The notes beneath the pieces are model-generated. The model ran no database searches, had not been told where the DNA came from, and saw only the letters and a program-made list of their open reading frames with translations. From NCBI RefSeq assembly GCF_008831285.2, contig NC_045145.1, positions 4,132,723 through 4,196,722 on the forward strand: 64,000 nucleotides of DNA, written 5' to 3'. Numbering within the stretch: position 1 is the stretch's first letter; every line of letters begins with the position of its first letter. Positions 46,871 to 58,116 of this stretch are shown here, piece by piece. The translations under genes and the position numbers were made by a program. This stretch comes from Nymphaea colorata (taxonomy: Eukaryota > Streptophyta > Magnoliopsida > Nymphaeales > Nymphaeaceae).

Positions 46871-48101
46871 TTGCAACCAATAATTCCCAATTTCCCATAA
46901 CAATTGGCCTCCTTTTAACATTCAACTGATTTCCAATAGGAGAAAGTGGCTGAAATGGTTCTATTCAAGATAGGACGAGGGGGAGAGTTTTGGATGTCTC
47001 TCATTCGATCTTTTTTCTGTTTGTTATAGTTTACCTTCATCAGAAGTTGCCGAAGTTCTGTTGATTCAGTAATTCTCTAGTTTGTTCATTTGTAATTGTT
47101 TTATTCCTTGCAAATTTCTAAAAGTCAGGCGCATACCTGCTAGTTTCAGAAAAGAAATAATTCTTATAATGAAGCAAAGAGAAGTTATAAAAAGGAAATA
47201 TCGATAATCAAGGAGAATAAAGAAAGAAATGTTGTGATCTCTTGTTTGCTTTTTAATTCACTGGAGCAGGTAATATATTATGGCCCCTAACAAGGGACCA
47301 TGTGTTCGGGGCTGGAAATAACCAAAATACCCATGTTGGTTTAAATGGAAGTGATCCTCTGGTAAAATGTTAGAACTGTCTTCCCTTGTTAGCGACATAA
47401 CATAGAAAGCACTCTATAATAAAAGCAAAATTCAACAAGGATAAGGAAAAGATGGATCAAGAATACACATTGAATATCATAACAGATACATGATAAATCC
47501 ACAAAAAACCGGCAGAAAAAGACAATTTTAAGTAATGAGCCACAAGATCCTTGCAAAAAATAGTAATCAATTATTTTTGTAGGTTATAGATAATCGCAAA
47601 CAATAAGATATTCTCCCCCATGTTTCAGACCTTCATTGCACACTGGCATTCATAATTTTCCATCTAAGCAAATCAGATCCATCCTTTATCCCTTGAGATC
47701 AACAAAAAATGATCAACAACTTCTGCGACAAAATGTCTGAGAACAAGATCCGCCCGAACAATTCAAACATCTTTGAACTGCATAGGTTATTACCATCCTT
47801 CCAAAAGTTTTTAAAACTTGTTTTGATTTTTTTTGTCCCTACAAAAGTTTTTTTTTTCTTAACCAAAGGCATTTTGGTTACTAAGCATACTGGCACACAA
47901 AAAAATTTGTGCACACCCTTGTGCAAAACAGTGCGCAATGACCAAAATTCTTGATTGTAAAAAAGTGAAAAAGTCTTAAACGGCCATTACTTTATAAAAA
48001 ATTTCAAAACTGCCCCCACCCCCTTTGGTGCAAACTTGTTGCTTGCACAGAATTGTGCACACAACTCAATCTCCACAAGGCTCCTACTCTGCCACCGGAG
48101 G

Positions 48102-48104
<3 letters not shown>

Positions 48105-48165
<61 letters not shown>
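48105..48165. repeat. (TA)n microsatellite
   Basis: This is a pure TA run of about 60 bases, immediately followed by the repeated block 'catgcaccagcttcgcatgc'. Confidence 0.95.
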
Positions 48166-48168
<3 letters not shown>

Positions 48169-48264
48169 ATGCACCAGCTTCGCATGCAACTTCTTATATT
48201 GCTTGAAAAGTGCAATAGTTTGAAAAGTACCCCTACCTAACACGAGATACGTTGTGCCATTGAG

Positions 48265-48420
48265 TGTTTGTTTGACAATAGTAACAATGTGCTACTATCT
48301 CATGAACTTGCCTTGACAATTAGAGTGAAATCATGGAATACTGTAACACAATGTTTAATAAATATGTCCCAATTTTCTTGGACAAGTAAATGGAATAGTA
48401 ACAACGTTACCAAACAGCTG
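48265..48420. mobile_element. MITE of the GTTTGGCA family
   Basis: The left end is 'tgtttgtttgacaatagtaa'. The right end, reverse-complemented, is 'cagctgtttggtaacgttgt'. Both continue into 'gtaacaa' text. The end sequences match the element at 2,568-2,732. Confidence 0.6.
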
Positions 48421-48744
48421 CTAAAGAAATCCACTATTCGAATGGTCACACTGAGCTCATCACTATTGTTTTGAAACATGACAAAGTTGCCCCACAACGT
48501 ATTCATCGAGAAGCGCCCTTGCAGGGCGGTATCACTCCTCAGGCGTCCACTGTTCCTCATATTGTGACCGATTGTGTGTTTACGCTTTATATTGCATGAG
48601 TTTTACGTGTTTGCTCTCTTTATTGTCTGATTCCATGTGGTAAGCATTACAATCGATTTATTTGTAGATCTATAGACTGATAATTAGAAGTGGTTCCTAC
48701 AGCTTGGTTTATTGTTGTCTCTTCTCTCTCCCTCTCTCTCTCTC

Positions 48745-48775
<31 letters not shown>

Positions 48776-49352
48776 TGTGTATAGGAAAAATGAAGATATA
48801 TTGGGTTGCCTTGACTCTACCTGTCGAATAATGTTATCCCTTGTTTAAGAAAGGATTTAGGCTTTACTCAAAGCATTATGATTTTTTCAGTCAATGTTTT
48901 CAGGTCAGGGGTGGATATACCTGGGTTTTCATGGGGCATAGGCCTCACGGAGCCTACTCTGAAACTTTAATTTGGTAGTTGAATTTGGGTGGACTTGGGT
49001 TTAGTTATACGGGCGGCGCCGTGAGACTCCACGGTCACTGCTTCATGAACCTGGACGCAGGTGTTCATTATATATTTAGTGCCTCATGGAGAAAACTTTG
49101 TGACACCACCCATCTTTCAGGTTCCCATCGGACAGATCGAGGCACACATCAATATGGAGCTGATTTTTGAACAGGGGTTTCATAATGGGAATTGGTATTG
49201 TTATACAGGCTCTAAAAATTTCTGTAAAATGATGTGTAATCACATTTATGTCAAGTGAATTGTAAATGTGTTAGAATACTTTCGTGAGTACTTAACCATG
49301 TTGAGGTGAAATATCAAGATCATTTATCAGTAAGAAACTATATATATATATG

Positions 49353-49410
49353 TATGCCATGCACCAGCTTCGCATGCAACTTCTTATATTGCTTGAAGAG
49401 CGCAATAGCT
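49353..49410. repeat. Second copy of a 55-bp block after a short (TA)n
   Basis: 'catgcaccagcttcgcatgc' followed by 'aacttcttatattgcttgaa' occurs here and at 48,166-48,215, both directly after TA repeats and both followed, at different distances, by 'cctacctaa' or 'cttacctaa' text. It looks like two copies of one small element. Confidence 0.7.
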
Positions 49411-50204
49411 TGGACCATACACTAATCACAGGTTAACATTTACGATTTTAGCAGTACTCTTACCTAACAAGACGTACAATCATTTATTGAAAGTGGCTGT
49501 GTGAATAGCATTGCCATGTTCTTAATATTCCAAGTCCAAGCGAGAAGGCCCATCATAATCCCTGTCAGTGAAATTTCAACGAAATAAGCGTTCTCTATAT
49601 ATATATAGAGACTTATTTTTTTAGATTAAAGGGAAGCTAAATTTACAAAAAACAATGTTTAAACCCTTATTATAATTTACACGACCTATGGATGGGCAGG
49701 AAGAGAGTTTTGAGCATGATGCCATGTTCCCTATGATGTAAGGGAAGGGTGGTCGGCAGCGGCCATGTTCCCTCCTTATATGTTGGAAACAAAATTATGC
49801 TTATATTTTTTAAAGTTTTTTAACTTAGCACATTTAAAAACTTGGAAAAAATATTATTCGGCTGCCATACAAATTTCAAAAATACTCTTTGACTCCCCCT
49901 TTAAAAAATATCGACATGTTTGGTAGATGGTGGTTTAGGCGAAAACCCATACCAAACTACTTACTCACGAAACATAAGAACTAGATTTTGCAAAATTGTC
50001 AGGAACCTCATTTATAAATATTTACTTGAAAAACAAGGTGACATTAACATTTTTTTTTTTAATCTAGTAGTATTCCCAAAAACAGGGAAAATCCTTGGGT
50101 GGAACTTAAATATCTTTATAAATGGTTTTAAGGCACACTCTCCTCCGACTTCTCTCTCCTCTCCCTCTGTTTCTCTCGCTTCTTCTCAAGCTGATGTTTC
50201 CATA

Positions 50205-50400
50205 GCCGAACCTGGTTATATGCGATATACTAGTGCATGAATTTTCATGTATCAGTATATAATAACTAAAATGCCCTTAGTTCATACTAAAAAAGAAAAC
50301 TTTTTGTAAAGACAAAATTGAAAATAGAGAAAAGTAAAAAAACTATAGAGGATTTTTTTAATAAATTACCAAAATGTCATTCTCCTTTAATGCGCATGGC
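50205..50400 (-). repeat. Inverted copy of the repeat upstream of both UGT genes
   Basis: Reverse-complemented, this stretch reads 'cattttggtaatttattaaa', then 'caattttgtctttacaaaaa', then 'cgcatataaccaggttcg'. It follows the order seen at 41,290-41,540 (copy A) and partly at 57,600-57,690 (copy B). The UGT-upstream sequence therefore includes a dispersed element. Confidence 0.65.
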
Positions 50401-51474
50401 ATGGCACAAGTAACTTTCTCTCTTCCATGGCCTTCTCAAGCCATTTCCTGAGGTAGGATGCCACCAACGGTTCAAACAAATAGAGTGCCACCACGTTGGT
50501 AGTTGACCCAAAGGTGAGTTTTTCCCATATATATTTCTATTTATTTTACCATACTTGTGTTTGAAAGTTTGGACATGACCCAACTGTACTCGTCTCTGAC
50601 CACCAATGAGTCCATCTGGATAGGATATTTGACCGAAGCATTATGAAAAAATCGGATACAAAAAAAATTCATGTCTAATTAAGAAATCAAATCCGATTCA
50701 GATTCAGGTTTAAGAAATGACATCCAATTGGACTCGGATGTACATAAATATGTGATGTGATTTGGATCAAATTTAATTTTAAATAAATATCTTATATCTA
50801 ATGCTCTTGCCTTTTGAAAATCGGCCAAATTCAATTCAAAATTCATATTCAGATTCGAATTTTGAAATGGGAGTTCCGATTAAATTCAAATAAGACTTTT
50901 CTTTGCTCATATTTGAATACAAATTTAAATAAGATATGTGAATATCTGAAAAAGAAAATACAACTAAGTGTATATTCCATTTGAATCCAATCTGTTGATA
51001 TCCCCACCGATGTCCTACGACAATTGACTAAGCCATCTGGGGTGCCAAAATTTAGTTGCTCAATGCTATATTTATTTATTAATTTCCTCCTCGGTGTTGC
51101 TATTCATTCTCGTTTGTTTCTATATTTTAGGTTTCAGTAGTTTGAAATAAAGACCCACCAAGGAACAGCAGTTGATGGTGTTCTTTTAATGAAAAGAAGA
51201 AAGGTGAAACGATGTTCAACAACGAAAAAACTAATTTAAAGGAAAACATATAGCGGCGCTTCGAATGGTTGCACTGCAGGTAGCGATACAAACTCCAAAA
51301 TTTTTTTCCATGAATTGGTTAACAACAAAGATGCAAGAACAAAATCAATGCTGAAGAGGTGGACGGACAGCAATATGAGGAGGACTTTACGATTTTGGAA
51401 AGCTTTACAATGTACTTATAAAACCTCCTTGTTGAAGTATTATAACAATTTCAATTATAGTGAAAGAGTATACT

Positions 51475-51650
51475 CAGGGGTAGAGCCAAGGGGGGCCAGC
51501 ATGGGCACTAGGCCCACCTCAATTTTTTTTAAAAAAAAAAATTACATGTAAATTTTTTTAAAAATTTTGAAAAGTAATATTCCTGCCCGTGTCAAAATTT
51601 AGAAATTTTAATTCCGCCCCCCTCATTAAAAATTTCTCGCTCCGCCCCTG
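51475..51650. mobile_element. Short hAT-type MITE
   Basis: The left end is CAGGGGTAGAGCCAAGG. The right end, reverse-complemented, is CAGGGGCGGAGCGAG. The flanks are AGTATACT and ACTACACT (6 of 8 match). The interior is A/T homopolymer-rich. It is related by end sequence and interior to the 60,083-60,255 element. Confidence 0.75.
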
Positions 51651-54030
51651 ACTACACTAATTAGGAGGTATTTTAGGATATCTAGCTCAAAATTTTGTCG
51701 GCAACTTTCGTATATATTTATTGATGAGCGTGACACCTAACTGATAACTATTTTCCTTGTAATGATAGCTAATAGCTACTCTTCTAGACTGCAAACAGTG
51801 GCATTAGGATACTTTAGTTGATATGTGTACCACTAGACCACTCAGGTTCTGAAGCTGCCATGGATCTCAGGGGTGGGGGAGGGGCTTCGGCACCTTCCAG
51901 GCATCTCCCCCCTTGTAATGGTAAGCTAATTAATTTGGAGGTAAATCGGGATTTTCATGATCACGATTGCACCAGAGTCAAGTTCATAGGCTCCAACCTT
52001 AGAATTAAACTAAGCTAACCAACGGTTGCCAACTACAATCAAAAGAAATTATTTTTACTGGTCCATATGGATTTTTTGAAGTAGAACCTAAATGATGGGA
52101 TTGTCCCTCCACAATGGAGGATTCTTCAATAGCTTTTTAAAATGAAAGTTCATTTGAAATTAGTTGACAAATATATTAAATACACGCAGTGAGTGCTTGT
52201 CAGAACTTATCAAGGTCATATTTGTGAACAAGGTCAGTAGACTAAAACCTACATGCATAGAGGCGGCCGTAGTAGCTAGATAAATATTACTGTACAAGCA
52301 ACTACGCACCTTTTTGGGATTTTTAATCTATTCAAAATCTGTTCAGGTACATGGAATTTTGCTGGTGCCATTAAATATTAATTTGAATAATAGTTGAAAA
52401 CTGCCCCAAGGGACATATACAGTACAAATGGGCGGGCTCGGGGGCGCGTGGTAGGTGTGTCTCCAGTTTGACACATGGTTATGCGGCTTATACCTTAAGG
52501 AAAATGGATCCTATGTGTAAGTTGAAACATACAGTGATTTCGCTGCCTAGTATCGATGCAGCTGTGGACCTTAAAAGTAAAGGGAAAGAAGGGGGACTTC
52601 GTCTCTCACATGTTTAGAATTATGAGAGTTGGTAAAGGATGATTCACATTCATGTTGATAATTGCCTTTTTCTCTGTTGCTCGAACCACAATCATCACCA
52701 CTATAAGGACTCCCGCCATGTCCATGCTCATCAAAGGAGGTTGTGGTGGTAGTATATGGGATTCAACTAGCTAAATACATGTCAACTTGATTTAATCCTC
52801 TGCACCTGCAACATAGCTAGTTAGCTGATGTTAAATATTCTTGTTATATAAGAATATTAAATAATTTTAGAAATTATCCCATGCCCTCAAGCAAGTCAGA
52901 ACTTCGGAGGTACAAAGGTATGGTCTTACATATTTTATGCAGTATATGGTTTCCACTAAGTAAACATTAAAAAATTGATAAAATTCATGAGAGCGGTTAC
53001 ATAATTTTCACGATTGATTGGAAGACCTTAAGAGTGAATTGTACTAATTCAGTATTAAAGGTTGTGTGTTGCTCCTATGGCACATAATGAATAAGGAAAA
53101 CATTGATCTAATTAGAACCCATAATTAACCATTTTGATTTTGTGGAGAGTTTGACGGCCTTGAATTTTGATTATATCATTAAAATTTTGGAATCAAAATT
53201 TCACCTCAAACTAGAACTCGAATGAAAATTTCAATTGTAGTTTCTTTTTGTGTTTGTAGTATGGAATTTTGATTTTAAAATTAAAAATGACATGTTTGAT
53301 AAAACAATAATTAAAATTCTAGAACTGAAATTGAAACCTTCATGACGTGCCCTAAAGAGAGATGAACAAATTTTAAAATTCTAGAACAATAATCCCATTC
53401 CCTAGGCTAGAATCACAGTTCCAGATTTTTTATTCAAAGATAAACCTACAATTCCGGAATCAAAATCCTTTGTTTGATAATGTAATTTTCATTTCATTGA
53501 AAATGAGAATTTTAATTCTATGATTCTACAAATTTGACCTCATCAAATACCCAAGGTGCAAAGCTGATGTTAAAGCTTCGGAATGTGTAAGGCTGATTTA
53601 GATGCACAAGTCTTTTTTTTTTTCAATTAAGGATAATGAGAAAACCTCTGAAGCATCAAGAACTTTGATAATTTGACCGAAACCAAATTATGATATAAGA
53701 TCTTTGATCTGATTGATCATCAGGGCAAGATGATCAGGCGACCACCGTAATGAGTTCTGATATTGTGGCTTTTGTGGAGCAGTATTGAGTTTCATATCTC
53801 ATAGGTTTTTGTCAATTTGAGGAGAGGCATGTCTCTCCGGGCAGTCATCGCTTCAGAAGGAGATGTTGAAACCACCCCTTTTTCCATGTCCTTGGGTCCA
53901 TAGCTGCTTCGGGATGTGGATGGGAGGCAAGATATTTGCCCACTGGAGTGCAGTGTGTCTACTGTTTACTATTTAATGGAGTAGTAGTAGTACTCACAAG
54001 AATTGAACTGACAACTGGACTTTTACTGAC

Positions 54031-54195
54031 CTGCATGGTTGACTAGCTATGCTCTGTAGGTTTGTAGGTGTTGTTTAATAATGTCATGGTTCATTTTTAT
54101 GACACGTTCCACTGACCTGCATGGTTGACTAGCAATGCACCGTAGGTTTCTAGGTGTGGTTTAATAATGTCATGGTTCATTTTTATGACACGTTT
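54031..54195. repeat. 86-bp tandem repeat private to copy B
   Basis: The unit 'ctgcatggttgactag' and onward to 'catttttatgacacgtt' occurs twice with a few differences. Copy A has only a fragment ('gacgcgtttgttgtgcc') at 37,602. Confidence 0.85.
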
Positions 54196-57033
54196 GTTGT
54201 GCCATTTGGTTTGTCCAAAGATCAACTCATCAGCTGCAGTTAGGTAAAAACAAGTGTGCACACCTTGTTTTATTAGTTCAGGTTTCGTTTTTCCTGAGCT
54301 CACTTGGTGTGACCTTTCCAGCACGTTAGAATACAAGAATACGTGGCAAAAGGTAGGTCAAACATTAGTTCGATGAATGTATAACTGCCTTGCAGTACAC
54401 CTTTTGCAGAAGAAAAAGGTGAAGAGAATTTTCATTATCTACTATTCATTCTCACTTTTTTCTTTATGTTTTTCTCTCAATCATTCATCTGCATCAGACG
54501 GATGACTTTGTTAGATGGCTGAGTGACTTCGAATAACTAGAGTTACCATTTACTCACCTATATAAATGGCTGGGTGCCCCTCAATCAAATATGTCTTGCT
54601 CCACCACTAGAAATTGAAAATTTTAATTAGTTATCTATCTTTTTTCTCTTGTCCACTTAGAACCATGTGGATGTCAATATATGAAAAGCTAGATAACGAC
54701 CTTTTCAAATGGTGGTTTGTGTTGTACTTTAGTTGATGGTTGTCCTATTTCCCATGCAAGTCCTGAAGCATCCAAAGACACCAGGGGCGGGAAAGAAAGG
54801 AGACTTGTTTTGGCCTCTCCTCCTATCACTAAGTTGATGCCTACGGCTCAAGAACTGGTTCAGTGTATCTTAGGGCCTACACTGTAAATATTAAAAGTTT
54901 ATTTTAATTTCAAAAGCATGTGATGTTCCTTATGTACTTCGAGACTCCAAGATAAGACTCTTATAGCCATTATCTTTTTAAGATATATCGAGCCATTTGA
55001 TAATGACGCAGGCACCTATCTGATTAGCCCTTGTGACCTCAATATCCGTCATGTAGAACCTATATCTATTTAGGAGAGATCGAGTGTGCTATACGTTAAT
55101 CATGTAAGCTTTGTGTAAAGTCATCAAGATAAAAAAAAAAGGTAGGGCTAATTTTTAGGGCATTACAACTTTTCTGGTATCATAGAATCAAGGTATTTTT
55201 TAAGTTTTGTTATTTTTTCATTTATTTTACTTTCTTAACTTTTAGGATTTTTTCTTTTCTAAAAAAATTGCCTTTTTTTTTTGGGAATTTCAACTTTGCC
55301 AAAATACTTGATAAAACATTACTTAAACCCACTAACAATATTTGTGGCTCTGATCACTACCAAGTCTATTGAGGAAACAAAATGACCATGAGATCTCATA
55401 TTCTGATCTAAACACCAAAGTTAAGGATGAGTAATGCTTCTATCCAGCTCATAGACATTGGGGACTGACTGAACCTATGTTCCTTCAACTCTAACCGTCA
55501 GAGGTCATTTTGGCAGCATGAACAATTTGTGAGTGTCCAATGAATCTAACCTAAAGATTGAGGTATGTTCATGGAACAATAGTTATAGTAGTCCATGAAC
55601 CTCGCTAATATTGGGCAAATCCATGGGACAATCACAAGGTGTCCTTGCTGCCAAATGGCCCCTAAGGATTAACAACAAACATCTATTTATCCAGACAGGC
55701 ACTAGTTGAAAGCATGCCTCTCCATCGCTTATATTAAGTCATTCATCCACAAGAATGCCCAAGTTAGCCCAAATATGCAGTCCAATCTTCTCTCAAGGGT
55801 GATCTTTACATCTACTAACAAACAAACCCAAGCACCAGTTCCAGTACTTGGTGACTTTAGTTTTCAGGTTCCTTAAACCCATCTCCAACATATACTTATT
55901 TCTGAAGGTCCACAAGAACAACACCACAAGGTGAAAGAAGTGCACCAACACTTAGCGAGCCAACTTTGCTTAAACCTGCAAGCAAGCCACACAACTAATT
56001 CTTTATTTGAAACACCAAAATGAGGAATTCTTTCCTGCAAACCCCAAGGGATTGGCGCAACAGATGGGGTGGAGGCTATAGGCAGTCTCCATTTCAAATC
56101 TCCGGGATGTCAAAGTTCTATGTTGCAAAGGGTGGGGGGTGGTTACAGATGCACAAGTCGAAGCATAGGGCTGCAGCCCAAGACACTGAAAGCAGACTTT
56201 GTAGCCTAAGGGGAAGAGGGGTTGAGTGGAGGCTTCAGTATTCTACTAGGTGGTGAGGAATTCTTTCTTCCAAAATTTTCCCACAAAAACTTTCTAAATT
56301 TTAATCGCCATTCTGCATCAAAAATTAATATGACTTAATGTTTCTTCATCCTTACAACACAAGAAACTTCTGTTCACCAAAAGAGTACCATGGACCTTCC
56401 ATTTGTCAAGCGTGGGAAGCCTGCCCCAAGCTGCCAATTGAACAAACCATTTAGACCTAGGGCGACACTCCTTTCTCCAAGGCCACTTCCACCAACTCAA
56501 ATCCTCCTAAGAGACCTTCATCAAACCATTTCTTTATTTTTATGGTTAAAATGTCTAAGGGTCTGGTACAATGTATGCTTTCATGTTTTAATATGATAAA
56601 TAATGTTAAATATTCACCAAATACATACCTCCAGAGTTTGCATTATGGCCATGGTACTGCTGCAAAACCAACAGTGACAACCTTGAATTTGATGACAACC
56701 GATTATACGATGGGAGAAGTACTATTCTGTTCCCAACGTTCTGTATGCAATATGAAAGAAATCAAAATTTAAGTGTATTTCTATTATTTCATGAAAATTT
56801 GATCCTCATGGTTCATAATTTTTTTTAAAGTAATTTTAGGGGACTATAGTGAGGTGTAAAGGCAAAAAAAGATATTCCCGATCTTTCTCACACAAGTAAT
56901 AAGTTTTTCTTAGATAATGTTCTAATTGAGCTGACAGTTACTGCAACTCTTGAAATCTGAACTTCAAAGATTAAAAAAACACTTTCTTTGGTTTATTTTA
57001 TTTTCAAGTTAAAACTTTTTTTTCCAAGGATAG

Positions 57034-57215
57034 TGTAGCTGGTTGGACAGATAGTGCGGTGAAAGATCAGTTGTTAGTTCGATTTTCATAGGTGCTGCTT
57101 TATTGGACTACAAATAGTTGGTGCACGATGCTTAGTTAATGGGTGTTCTGCTTCTTATCAAAATCTAGGAAAAAGGGGAGGGACTTCGGCCTCTTTGGGG
57201 TGCCACCCTCTATAT
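57034..57215 (+). mobile_element. SINE-like element, copy B
   Basis: This is the counterpart of 40,734-40,915. It has an A-box-like TAGCTGGTTGGA and the B-box-like AGTTCGATTTT, and ends in 'gacttcggcctctttggggtg'. Confidence 0.55.
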
Positions 57216-58019
57216 CCAAAAAATGTGTGTAGTTTCATAAAACCATTTTTGGAACTTTTATGGTTAGATAAAGAACAATAATAATGACAAACATTGGTTG
57301 ATAATTAATGTATTAGTGAAGTTACGGCCTATGTGCAAAAGTGAATAGATGGAAGCTACTGGAAAAAATGTGTTTATTTTCAAAATATAGGCTTTTGAAA
57401 GATAATTTGAGAGAGAGACAAAGAGAGCTTCAACATTACGTACAGTGGGCCGGACAATAGGAAATAATTATGTGGACCAGACATGAATAGGAGTGATTAA
57501 ACAACTGTACTGTACCAATAATCACACAATGCCATCTGAAAAATGGAAATTGAATGATTGATAAGGAGAGAAAGTTACAAATGCCGGGAGCACCTTTCTT
57601 TTTTAGTGTGAACTAAGGGTAATTTAATTATTAACGATACTGTGCACGAAAAAACATGCATAGTATGACACGTATAACCAGGTTCGCTTGGTAAGGATGT
57701 TGATGTTACCCTCCTTTTACATGAAAAGGTCTCCAGTTTTAGAAGACTCAGAACATATGACAGAGAACATATGACAGGAGAGATCTTCGAAGCCATTAGG
57801 CAGCATTAACAAATTTAAAGTGTTGTGTGAACATGGTTTATTTCTTATAGCAACAGCATTTTCATATTCAGGAAGGTGAACAGATACCTTCAACAGGAAG
57901 GTGAACAGATACCTTCAACTTGGTACTTCGCCTCTCCTTATTGACTGAGGAACAAAAGGTATCTTTCATAGGATTTAATGTGCGGTCAGTGGCCTACCAG
58001 CTATGGCGTTATGCTCTTT

Positions 58020-58116
58020 TAGGCTTCATTCTTATATTTAGCGAGAGAGAGAAAGAAAGAGAAAGAGAGAGAGAGAGAGAAAGAAAGAGAAAGAGAAAGA
58101 GAAAAAAAAAGAGAGA
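58020..58116 (+). promoter_or_regulatory. UGT-B leader with GA-rich tract
   Basis: A TATA-like TTATATTTAG lies at about 58,031-58,040, followed by about 70 bases of GA/GAAA repeat running straight into the ATG at 58,117. If the TATA word is used, most of the leader is this purine repeat. GAGA tracts in plant promoters and leaders can bind BBR/BPC factors. That role is inference here. Confidence 0.4.

Larger units (their letters stand above)
29905..47815. repeat. Segmental duplication, copy A
   Basis: The start ('tagctaatagctactcttct', 29,920 region) and the end ('ctgcataggttattaccatc', near 47,800) match copy B at about 51,757 and 63,030. The two copies are colinear in direct orientation. 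Copy A is longer through the hAT element at 32,329-37,489, the hAT MITE at 44,993-45,560, an extra stretch at about 45,765-46,870, and local tandem duplications. The copies differ by many substitutions and small indels outside a highly similar UGT exon 2 tract. Confidence 0.9.
47816..51756. other. Spacer between the two duplication copies
   Basis: No gene is recognised. The stretch holds (TA)n at 48,105-48,165 and about 48,750-48,776, a MITE at 48,265-48,420, a repeated block of about 55 bases at 48,166 and 49,353, an inverted copy of the UGT-upstream repeat at about 50,205-50,400, a dispersed repeat at about 50,630-51,010 and a hAT MITE at 51,475-51,650. Confidence 0.55.

Noticed and set aside
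48004-48243. Frames with long Ile-Tyr runs
   Set aside because: They are translations of the (TA)n microsatellite.
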